Assembly (NCBI GenBank): GCA_937916365.1
Contig: CALFSY010000152.1
Coordinates: 1-5,379, forward strand
Length of the DNA: 5,379 bases
Reading direction: 5' to 3'
Source: an uncultured Jannaschia sp.
Lineage (GTDB): Bacteria; Pseudomonadota; Alphaproteobacteria; Rhodobacterales; Rhodobacteraceae
The translations under genes and the position numbers were made by a program. The notes beneath the pieces are model-generated. The model had not been told where the DNA came from and made no database searches. It saw nothing but the letters and a program-made list of their open reading frames with translations. This document shows positions 1 through 5,379 of this stretch, piece after piece. Each line of letters opens with the position of its first letter. Position 1 is the first letter of the stretch.

Positions 1-995
1 CGGTCACGTGTGGTAAGATGTGTTAGGATCGACAACATATCATCCCCCCATCCGGCATGTGCAGGATACGAGGTTGTGGCGGCCTCAACCAAAAACGTAG
101 TTTCAGGCAGAGGTTTGGCATAGATCAACGGCGTTTCGGGGAAAACCGTGACCATCACAGTACGCACCATCGCCCCTCCCAACAGGCGCATTTTTTGGCC
201 TTTCGTTGTAAAGGCGCGATGCAAAATACTGTCGTGCCCTAGATCCGCCAAGTTACGCCCGATTGCATTATAACAATATCGGGCGGCAAAAATACCCGGG
301 CGGGCGGTGAAAGGTAGGCGTCTGATACCGGGGTCCGCACGCCGGTATAAACGCGCGGCCTCGGCCAATAAACGGGCAACCATATCCCGAATATCGTTTG
401 TGGCCATCGGTGCGGATAGAAAGGTTTCGGGATCAATCCCTCGCCCTGCAAACCAATCTATCGGCAGGTAAAGCCGCCCTGCACGGGCATCTTCGCCCAC
501 GTCACGGGCGATATTGGTCAGTTGCATCGCAACCCCCAAATCGCACGCGCGGGCCAGCGTATGCCGATCACGCACACCCATTAAAACACACATCATGGCC
601 CCCACGGCGGCGGCAACACGCGCCGCATAGGCACGCACATCGCCTAGGCTGTCATACCGTCGCCCCATTGCATCCCAGGTCAGACCTTCCAACAATGCCT
701 CGGGCAATGCGCGGGGCATGTCATAGGTTTCAATCAACGCTGCCAGGGCACGGTCAGCCGGGGCATTTTCGGGGCGCCCTGCATACGCGCGGTCCAACCG
801 GCGGTATAATTCGGTAACTGCGGTTGATTTATGGACGCCTTCATCAACCGCATCATCGGCCAGACGGCAAAATGCGTAAAGCGCCAATGCCGGATCCCGG
901 AATGCCGCGGGCAACAGGGTAGATGCCGCATAAAACGAATGCGATCCGGCGCGAATGGCCGCACGACATTGGGCCAAATCATGATTATCTATCAT
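1..995 (-). CDS. crtB: 15-cis-phytoene synthase CrtB (3' end cut by window edge)
   Basis: Condenses two geranylgeranyl diphosphates through prephytoene diphosphate to phytoene, the first committed carotenoid step; family members are Mg-dependent and membrane-associated. The minus frame is open from ATG at 995-993 to the left edge, giving 331 residues without a stop. Both Asp-rich squalene/phytoene synthase motifs are intact: DDAVDE at residues 47-52, preceded by ALYAFCRLA, and QLTNIARDVGED at 158-169, followed by GRLYLP. An N-terminal SHSFYAASTLLP stretch (18-29) is also typical. Rhodobacter CrtB is, from memory, about 340-355 residues, so probably only the last few to about 25 residues are missing. 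The ATG overlaps the crtI stop by 4 nt (ATGA), with AAAGGT nine bases upstream, supporting this start and crtI-crtB cotranscription. The family call is very secure; the true C-terminus is not visible. Confidence 0.96.
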   Translation of the reverse strand, partial: MIDNHDLAQCRAAIRAGSHSFYAASTLLPAAFRDPALALYAFCRLADDAVDEGVHKSTAVTELYRRLDRAYAGRPENAPADRALAALIETYDMPRALPEALLEGLTWDAMGRRYDSLGDVRAYAARVAAAVGAMMCVLMGVRDRHTLARACDLGVAMQLTNIARDVGEDARAGRLYLPIDWFAGRGIDPETFLSAPMATNDIRDMVARLLAEAARLYRRADPGIRRLPFTARPGIFAARYCYNAIGRNLADLGHDSILHRAFTTKGQKMRLLGGAMVRTVMVTVFPETPLIYAKPLPETTFLVEAATTSYPAHAGWGDDMLSILTHLTTRD

Positions 996-2557
996 TCTGC
1001 TGCGACCTTTGGCGGGGGTGTCGAAAACGACAGGTTCATGGGGCGCGGTGCGGGCGGCACAATTTTATCAACCACTTCTGACGATGTCACAACCGATGGT
1101 AATCCCGCACCAGGGTGGGTGCCTGCCCCAACCAGGTATAGGTTTTCAAATTCTTCCGATATGTTGTGGGGGCGAAACCATGCCGATTGAAACATGCGTG
1201 GTTCCAATGAAAATCCGGCCCCGTGGGGGCTTAGATACCTAGTTTTGAAGGTTTCAGGGGTAAAAACCATACTGGCCGCCACACGATCCTGAAACCCAGG
1301 GATCAAATGTTGGTTCAAAACATCGGCCAAATTCCGTTGATATTGATCGGCCATCGCGGTCCAATCGACGGCGTTTTTGCCGTGCAAGTTTGGCACAGGC
1401 GATAGGGCATAAAACGTATCATCCCCGTCCGGGGCGACTGTGGGATCGGTCACCGACGGGCGATGCAGATAGATCGACATATCGTGGGCCAAGTGTCGCC
1501 GTTGAAAAATATCGCGTAACAAACCGCGATAACGCGGGCCATTTAGGATCGTGTGATGGCCCACATCGGGCCATAGCTCGCGCGTGCCGCGCGTTCCGAA
1601 ATACCACACGAACAATCCCATGGACCACCGCGCGCGATTCAGCCTGCGCGCCGTCCATCGCCGTTTTGGGTGGTGCCGCAGCAGATGGTCATATGTGTGC
1701 CCTGGATCTGCGTTTGATACCACAAGATCGGCGGCAATGGCGCGCCCATCGGCGGTTTTTACGCCAGTGGTGCGTCCATTGGCGATGGTGATTTCATCAA
1801 CATCGACACCTTGATGCACTGTGCCGCCTTGGTCGTGCACCACCTTTACCATTGCATCTGCCACCGCCTGCACGCCCCCCATGGCATAATGCACGCCAAA
1901 CGCTTTTTCGATATGACTGGTTAAGATATAAACAGAGGTGACGTTTGTGGGATCCCCCCCAATAAATAATGGATGAAAACTCAATGCCATGCGCAGGCGT
2001 GGATCACGCACGCGGGTTGCCGCATGGGCATAGACCGATCGATCCGCGCGCAGGCGTATAAAGCCCGGCAATGCGCGCACCAAATCCATCAATCTATGCA
2101 TGGGGCGACGGCCCAAATCCTCAAACCCGAAGGTATAGCGCACCGCCCCATCGCGTAAAAACTGTTGATACCCTGCAACGTCATTTGGGAACATGCGCCC
2201 AATTTGTTCTGCCATGGCGGCATCGTTTGTGCCAAACGCGATTTCGGATCCATCATGCCAGCGTATTTTGTAAAATGGGTCAACAGGGCGCAAATCGACA
2301 TCGGTATCGAAATCGCGCCCACAATCTGCCCAAAGCTGCCGAAAGACCCACGGCATGGTAACGATGGTGGGGCCTAGATCGAATCGATGGCCATTTTGCG
2401 TAATGCTTGACCCACGTCCGCCCGCACGATCCAATCGATCAAACACCGTGACGCGATACCCCTTGGCGCCCAGGCGCATTGCGGTGCTAAGCCCGCCTAA
2501 ACCCGCCCCAATTACAATGGCATGGGATGGGGTGGAATAAGAACCGGTGTCTGTCAT
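992..2557 (-). CDS. crtI: Phytoene desaturase CrtI (FAD-dependent)
   Basis: Desaturates phytoene; Rhodobacter-type CrtI typically makes three desaturations to neurosporene, and the cluster context (crtA present) fits that, but product specificity cannot be read from sequence. With the ATG at 2557 the protein has 521 residues, close to Rhodobacter CrtI (about 518-524). It has an N-terminal dinucleotide-binding motif VIGAGLGGLS (about residues 15-24) followed by AGGRG and FDLGPT, mid-protein FHPLFIGGDP, and the C-terminal bacterial-type desaturase signature VGAGTHPGAGLP (about 476-487). An in-frame ATG at 2569 would add four residues, but it has no Shine-Dalgarno-like sequence and lies 2 nt from a candidate operator. 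The ATG at 2557 has GGGG six bases upstream and gives an N-terminus matching relatives, so I prefer it. The TGA stop overlaps the crtB start. It is the first gene of the minus-strand operon, probably repressed through the upstream palindrome. Confidence 0.96.
   Translation of the reverse strand: MTDTGSYSTPSHAIVIGAGLGGLSTAMRLGAKGYRVTVFDRLDRAGGRGSSITQNGHRFDLGPTIVTMPWVFRQLWADCGRDFDTDVDLRPVDPFYKIRWHDGSEIAFGTNDAAMAEQIGRMFPNDVAGYQQFLRDGAVRYTFGFEDLGRRPMHRLMDLVRALPGFIRLRADRSVYAHAATRVRDPRLRMALSFHPLFIGGDPTNVTSVYILTSHIEKAFGVHYAMGGVQAVADAMVKVVHDQGGTVHQGVDVDEITIANGRTTGVKTADGRAIAADLVVSNADPGHTYDHLLRHHPKRRWTARRLNRARWSMGLFVWYFGTRGTRELWPDVGHHTILNGPRYRGLLRDIFQRRHLAHDMSIYLHRPSVTDPTVAPDGDDTFYALSPVPNLHGKNAVDWTAMADQYQRNLADVLNQHLIPGFQDRVAASMVFTPETFKTRYLSPHGAGFSLEPRMFQSAWFRPHNISEEFENLYLVGAGTHPGAGLPSVVTSSEVVDKIVPPAPRPMNLSFSTPPPKVAAE
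1005..1010 (-). promoter_or_regulatory. Ribosome binding site of crtB
   Basis: Minus-strand AAAGGT lies nine bases before the crtB ATG at 995, inside the last codons of crtI. It supports initiation at the ATG overlapping the crtI stop and suggests crtB can also be initiated independently of coupling. Confidence 0.55.
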
Positions 2558-2571
2558 GACAGGCCCCATTG

Positions 2572-2589
2572 TGTAAATAATACTTTACA
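2572..2589. promoter_or_regulatory. Candidate PpsR/CrtJ operator 1 (crtI-proximal)
   Basis: TGTAAATAATACTTTACA fits the TGT-N12-ACA operator pattern of PpsR/CrtJ exactly. It is a perfect inverted repeat with 6-bp arms (TGTAAA/TTTACA) around a 6-bp AT-rich centre. It lacks the TGTC/GACA bases favoured in the usual consensus. It lies 14 bp upstream of the preferred crtI ATG and covers a TATTAT box on the minus strand, a position suited to direct repression of crtI-crtB. Binding is inferred from the motif and its location. Confidence 0.75.
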
Positions 2590-2605
2590 ATATGCGATCT
2601 TTGCA
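2577..2605 (-). promoter_or_regulatory. Possible crtI-crtB promoter
   Basis: On the minus strand, TATTAT (2582-2577) matches five of six bases of the sigma-70 -10 box. The best -35 candidate at 17-bp spacing is the weak TGCAAA (2605-2600). The -10 box lies inside operator 1, the arrangement expected for a repressed promoter, and transcription would start very near the ATG. The match is weak, so this is a tentative placement only. Confidence 0.3.
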
Positions 2606-2608
2606 TGA

Positions 2609-2638
2609 TTGACCACCACTGTCTTGCAACGATTTATT
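2609..2638 (+). promoter_or_regulatory. Possible crtA-bchI-bchD promoter
   Basis: TTGACC (2609-2614) matches five of six bases of the sigma-70 -35 box. TTTATT (2633-2638), 18 bp later, matches four of six of the -10 box. If used, transcription would begin around 2645 and operator 2 would fall just downstream of the start site, where a bound repressor could still block it. TATAAC at 2644-2649 is an alternative -10 without a well-placed -35. The placement is tentative. Confidence 0.25.
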
Positions 2639-2659
2639 CTTTCTATAACAATCATTATA

Positions 2660-2677
2660 TGTCAGATTATGCTGACA
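2660..2677. promoter_or_regulatory. Candidate PpsR/CrtJ operator 2 (crtA-proximal)
   Basis: TGTCAGATTATGCTGACA matches the full TGTC-N10-GACA consensus of PpsR/CrtJ and is a perfect inverted repeat with 6-bp arms (TGTCAG/CTGACA). It ends 15 bp before the crtA start codon at 2693. Its centre is 88 bp from the centre of operator 1. CrtJ is known to bind separated sites cooperatively in the Rhodobacter crtA-crtI region, so the pair probably acts together. Of the two it is the closer match to consensus. Confidence 0.85.
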
Positions 2678-2692
2678 CTTGGAATATCGGTC

Positions 2693-3430
2693 ATGGATTC
2701 TGCCACATTGTGCCTGTATCGCTTTGGCCCCTTATCTGCGCGCATGTGGGCGTTTGCACAGATGGGGTTAGCACGGCGTGCGTTCGCGCGTGTCAAAGGG
2801 ATTGGCATGGCAAAACTGTGCGGTTCGGGCACGGGCGAGGGATTCACACCTGTTCCGAACACGGGCGTTTACGGAATTTTGGCCACATGGCCTGATCATG
2901 CAACGGCGCGGCGCGCATTGTTTGGCGCAGATATATTTCGCCGCTATGGCCGCATGGCGGTTGAACAGTTGACCATATTCGCTACACCCTTATCTGCGCG
3001 GGGCATGTGGGATGGCCGCGCGCCCTTTACCCCAAATCCGGCGGCCTATGTCAATGGCCCCGTTGCCATATTAACGCGGGCCACAATTCGGCCCGGCGCT
3101 GCGATGGGGTTTTGGCGGTACGAACCGGCAATTTCTGCCGCCATTGGGGCCGATCCGAACGTAATATTCAAAATCGGCATTGGCGAGGCCCCCCTGCTGC
3201 GGCAAATTACGTTTTCCATCTGGCCCAATATCGCCTCAATGACCGCCTTTGCACGGCAAGACGGCCCCCACGCCCGCGCGATTCAGGCCGTGCGTGATGG
3301 CGATTGGTTTAGCGAGGAATTATATGCCCGGTTTCGCGTGGACGAGGTCCAAGGCACGTGGGCGGGCCGCACGATGCGCATATCATCACGTGCCACGCAA
3401 TCCTTTGCTACGAAAGTTACGGCGGCATGA
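2693..3430 (+). CDS. crtA: Spheroidene monooxygenase CrtA
   Basis: Introduces the C-2 keto group into spheroidene to give spheroidenone (and acts on related acyclic carotenoids) using oxygen; the Rhodobacter enzyme has been described as haem-containing. The 245-residue product has the family hallmarks: LYRFGPLSARMWAFAQMG near the N-terminus, KLCGSGTGEGFTPVPN (residues 41-56) leading into YGILATWPD, then LTRATIRPG, VFKIGIGE and FSIWP, and ELYARFRV near the end. The reading frame is open back to an ATG at 2609, but I chose 2693: this N-terminus aligns with known CrtA, and the longer form would put operator 2 inside the coding region. A weak GGA lies about nine bases before the start. The stop TGA overlaps the bchI ATG, so crtA is the first gene of an operon with Mg-chelatase genes. 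I see no signal peptide. Confidence 0.95.
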   Translation: MDSATLCLYRFGPLSARMWAFAQMGLARRAFARVKGIGMAKLCGSGTGEGFTPVPNTGVYGILATWPDHATARRALFGADIFRRYGRMAVEQLTIFATPLSARGMWDGRAPFTPNPAAYVNGPVAILTRATIRPGAAMGFWRYEPAISAAIGADPNVIFKIGIGEAPLLRQITFSIWPNIASMTAFARQDGPHARAIQAVRDGDWFSEELYARFRVDEVQGTWAGRTMRISSRATQSFATKVTAA

Positions 3431-4455
3431 CCCTAACATCCCAAACTACACATAATGCTACGTTTCCTTTTACTGCCATTGTCGGGCAAGATGAAATGAA
3501 ACGCGGCCTAATCCTAACGGCGATTGACCCCACGATTGGGGGGATTTTGGTATTCGGCGACCGTGGAACGGGCAAATCAACCGCTGTGCGGGGGTTGGCC
3601 GCCCTGTTGCCGCCGATTACGGCGGTGGCCGGTTGCCCCGTAAATTCCCCAAACGAAAACGCCGTGCCCGATTGGGCCGATGTCAATGACCGCACCTTGG
3701 TCGAAAAACCCACACCGGTTGTTGATTTACCCTTAGGCGCGACCGAGGATCGGGTGTTAGGCGCGCTTGATTTGGAAAAAGCGCTTACCCAAGGGGAAAA
3801 ATCATTTGAACCCGGTTTGTTGGCCAAAGCAAACCGCGGCTACCTTTATATTGATGAGGTGAACCTGTTAGAGGATTATTTGGTCGACCTTTTGTTAGAC
3901 GTAGCGCAATCGGGTGTGAACGTTGTCGAACGCGAAGGTTTGTCGATCCGCCATGCCGCCCGATTTGTTTTGGTGGGCTCCGGCAATCCAGAGGAGGGCG
4001 AGCTGCGCCCCCAACTGTTGGATCGGTTCGGTTTGTCCGTCGATGTCGAAAGCCCCGATGACATTGACCAACGTGTTGAGGCGATCAAACGTCGCGATGC
4101 GTATGATCGTGACCCGGCGGGTTTTTTAGACCGGTGGTATGATGCAGAAATGTTGTTGCGCACCCGCATCACCACTGCCCAGGATGCAGTGGCGGATGTG
4201 GCGGCCCCCGATGATATTTTACGGGATTGCGCGGCCTTGTGCCTAGCTTTAGGCGCAGACGGGTTGCGCGGCGAATTAACCCTACTGCGTGCCGCCCGTG
4301 CGTTGGCCGCGTTTGAGCCCGCGCCGGAAATTACCCGCGATCATCTGCGTGCCGTGGCCGCCTTGGCGCTGCGCCATCGTCTGCGGCGCGATCCGTTGGA
4401 CGAGGTGGGGTCGACCACCCGTGTGGCGCGCGCGGTTGCACAGGTGTTCGCGTGA
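3427..4455 (+). CDS. bchI: Magnesium chelatase ATPase subunit BchI
   Basis: AAA+ ATPase that, with BchD, powers BchH-catalysed Mg2+ insertion into protoporphyrin IX at the head of bacteriochlorophyll synthesis; it is cytoplasmic and forms hexameric rings. The 342-residue product has a complete AAA+ set: FPFTAIVGQ at 13-21, Walker A GDRGTGKST at 44-52, Walker B LYIDE at 140-144 followed by VNLLED, sensor 1 around GSGNPEEGE (184-192), arginine finger in LLDRFG (R200), and a sensor 2 region GLRGELTLLRAARAL beginning at 279. The end, HRLRRDPLDEVGSTTRVARAV, is typical. An in-frame ATG at 3358 would add 23 residues encoded wholly inside crtA; the 3427 start instead makes an ATGA overlap with the crtA stop and gives the expected family length. 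There is no strong Shine-Dalgarno sequence, so initiation probably depends on coupling to crtA. It should be active, as no key residue is missing. Confidence 0.97.
   Translation: MTLTSQTTHNATFPFTAIVGQDEMKRGLILTAIDPTIGGILVFGDRGTGKSTAVRGLAALLPPITAVAGCPVNSPNENAVPDWADVNDRTLVEKPTPVVDLPLGATEDRVLGALDLEKALTQGEKSFEPGLLAKANRGYLYIDEVNLLEDYLVDLLLDVAQSGVNVVEREGLSIRHAARFVLVGSGNPEEGELRPQLLDRFGLSVDVESPDDIDQRVEAIKRRDAYDRDPAGFLDRWYDAEMLLRTRITTAQDAVADVAAPDDILRDCAALCLALGADGLRGELTLLRAARALAAFEPAPEITRDHLRAVAALALRHRLRRDPLDEVGSTTRVARAVAQVFA
4442..4446 (+). promoter_or_regulatory. Ribosome binding site of bchD
   Basis: AGGTG lies five bases before the GTG at 4452, inside the last codons of bchI. It decides in favour of the GTG start for bchD, since the next in-frame ATG (residue 49) would delete the start of the conserved AAA+-like domain. 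Confidence 0.6.
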
Positions 4456-5379
4456 CTAATCCCGATACTGCCGCGGGCCGATGGGATCGTGCGGCGCTTG
4501 CCGTGGCGTGTTTCGCGCTTGATCCCGCCGCTTTGGGGGGGCTATGGCTGCGCGCGCGGGCGGGGCCGGTGCGTGACCGATTTCTTACCGGTCTCATGGC
4601 CGCGCTAGGGGGGCAACCGGTGCGCCGATTGCATCCAACAATGTCTGATGAGGCCCTGTTTGGCGGTCTGGATCTCGCCGCGACGCTGGCCCAACATACG
4701 CGTGTGCAGACCCGCGGGATGTTGACCGATCCAGGCATTTTAATACTGCCCATGGCTGAACGGGCCACACCCCAGTTTGCGGGGCGGGTGGCGGTGGCGT
4801 TGGATGGGCCGGTGGCGGTGTCTTTGGTCGCGCTAGACGAAGGCGTAGACCCCGATGAACGCCTGCCAAACACATTGGCGGATCGTTTGGCGATCCACCT
4901 AGATCTGGCGGACCTCGCCTTGGCTGACGCGCCGGAATTGGCCATCGACCAGGCAGATTTAGCCAAGGCGCGGGTGGTATTGCCCCATGTCACCCTTCCG
5001 CAAACCGCGATTGAGCAGGTGGTTTCAACGGCCCATGATTTGGGTGTTGTGGGCGCGCGGGGGCCTTTACTAACCCTGGCGGTGGCGCGGGCCGCCGCCG
5101 CGCTGGTTGGTGAAACAATGGTGGATGATCCCGATTTGATAACGGCGGTTGAGCTGGTGCTGGCCCCGCGCGCCACACGTTGGCCCGGCGTTGCAGACAT
5201 GCCTGCGGATCACGCATCACAGGAGCAATCGCCCCCCGGCGAAATGCAACCCGATGAAACGCCATCGCCCCCAATGGATATGCCCCCAGATGCAGGCGAT
5301 GCGACACTAACGCCGTCGGTGGATATTTTGTTGGAGGCCGCAAAGGCGGTTTTGCCGCCGGATGTTTTGGCGCACATGC
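4452..5379 (+). CDS. bchD: Magnesium chelatase subunit BchD, N-terminal part (cut by window edge)
   Basis: Partner of BchI in the AAA+ double-ring motor of Mg-chelatase; BchD acts as the platform linking BchI to BchH. The frame is open from GTG at 4452 to the right edge (309 residues), roughly the first 55% of a protein usually near 560 residues. It shows a degenerate AAA+ domain: GLWLRARAGPVRDR (30-43) stands where Walker A should be but lacks the P-loop Lys, and LILPMAE (97-103) replaces Walker B without the DE pair. LFGGLDLAATL (69-79) and the sensor 2-like GARGPLLTLAVARAAA from 201 support the family. Residues about 250-285 are a Pro-, Met- and acid-rich linker. The C-terminal integrin I/VWA domain would lie beyond the window. 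GTG was chosen because it makes a GTGA overlap with the bchI stop, has AGGTG five bases upstream, and the product aligns from there. Confidence 0.95.
   Translation, partial: MTNPDTAAGRWDRAALAVACFALDPAALGGLWLRARAGPVRDRFLTGLMAALGGQPVRRLHPTMSDEALFGGLDLAATLAQHTRVQTRGMLTDPGILILPMAERATPQFAGRVAVALDGPVAVSLVALDEGVDPDERLPNTLADRLAIHLDLADLALADAPELAIDQADLAKARVVLPHVTLPQTAIEQVVSTAHDLGVVGARGPLLTLAVARAAAALVGETMVDDPDLITAVELVLAPRATRWPGVADMPADHASQEQSPPGEMQPDETPSPPMDMPPDAGDATLTPSVDILLEAAKAVLPPDVLAHM

Larger units (their letters stand above)
2558..2692. promoter_or_regulatory. crtI-crtA divergent intergenic control region
   Basis: This AT-rich stretch of about 135 bp is the only non-coding DNA in the window. It separates the minus-strand crtI-crtB operon from the plus-strand crtA-bchI-bchD operon, so it must hold the promoters for both unless transcripts enter from outside. 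It contains two perfect TGT-N12-ACA palindromes, one next to each gene start, and weak sigma-70-like boxes. In Rhodobacter the equivalent crtA-crtI region is a known target of the aerobic repressor CrtJ/PpsR, so the same control is inferred here. I see no transcription terminator, FNR-type palindrome or RNA element in it. Confidence 0.85.

Noticed and set aside
1..60. End of crtB and start of a following gene near the left edge
   Set aside because: The crtB frame has no stop before position 1, so its end and any downstream gene (tspO/crtK in Rhodobacter) lie outside the window.
398..817. Plus-strand open frame of 139 codons within crtB
   Set aside because: It is the antisense shadow of conserved crtB sequence, including the region of the second Asp-rich motif, and its His/Arg/Pro-rich translation matches no family I know.
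2558..2569. Four-residue longer CrtI starting at 2569
   Set aside because: It has no Shine-Dalgarno-like sequence and sits against operator 1; the ATG at 2557 has GGGG at suitable spacing. It cannot be fully excluded.
2601..2614. Possible FnrL-type site around ttgcatgattgacc
   Set aside because: It does not form the TTGAT-N4-ATCAA palindrome; the two half-like pieces are in the wrong orientation and spacing.
2645..2663. Possible IHF site in the AT-rich stretch before operator 2
   Set aside because: AATCATTATATG does not satisfy the WATCAR-N4-TTR pattern, and AT-richness alone is not evidence.
3358..3426. N-terminal extension of bchI from the upstream in-frame ATG
   Set aside because: The 23 extra codons lie wholly within crtA in another frame, and the extension is not seen in BchI relatives; the overlapping ATG at 3427 fits family length.
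4331..5200. Minus-strand open frame of 289 codons opposite bchI/bchD
   Set aside because: It is antisense to two secure genes, its translation is Ser/Arg/Ala/Pro-rich without a recognisable domain, and such long frames arise readily opposite GC-biased coding DNA.

Overview
This window is part of an alphaproteobacterial photosynthesis gene cluster, most like that of the Rhodobacteraceae (Rhodobacter/Roseobacter group of purple or aerobic anoxygenic phototrophs). It holds five genes in two divergent operons: crtI-crtB on the minus strand, and crtA-bchI-bchD on the plus strand. The assignment rests on proteins that match, motif by motif, phytoene synthase, phytoene desaturase, spheroidene monooxygenase and two Mg-chelatase subunits, in the order known for this group. 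The presence of crtA points to the spheroidene/spheroidenone carotenoid pathway. By eye the base composition is moderate, with frequent TTG, TTA, GAT and AAA codons. This suggests a marine roseobacter-type relative rather than the very GC-rich R. capsulatus or R. sphaeroides, but the genus cannot be fixed from this window.

Layout: positions 1-995 (minus) are crtB, which runs off the left edge close to its C-terminus. Positions 992-2557 (minus) are crtI. Positions 2558-2692 are the only non-coding stretch, an AT-rich divergent regulatory region with two perfect TGT-N12-ACA palindromes, the PpsR/CrtJ operator pattern. Positions 2693-3430 (plus) are crtA, 3427-4455 bchI, and 4452 to the right edge the N-terminal part of bchD. 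All three within-operon junctions (crtI/crtB, crtA/bchI, bchI/bchD) are 4-nt stop/start overlaps, which suggests translational coupling and leaves no room for internal terminators.

Together: CrtB condenses two GGPP to phytoene, CrtI desaturates it, and CrtA adds a keto group late in the spheroidene branch when oxygen is present. BchI and BchD form the AAA+ motor that drives Mg insertion into protoporphyrin IX by BchH (not in the window), the first committed step of bacteriochlorophyll synthesis. The paired operators between the two transcription units would let one redox/light-responsive repressor control carotenoid and bacteriochlorophyll synthesis together.

I see no mobile element, CRISPR array, RNA gene or unknown gene. 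This is a well-known gene cluster, and I do not find evidence of an undescribed system. The points worth a second look are the operator pair and the start-codon choices around it.
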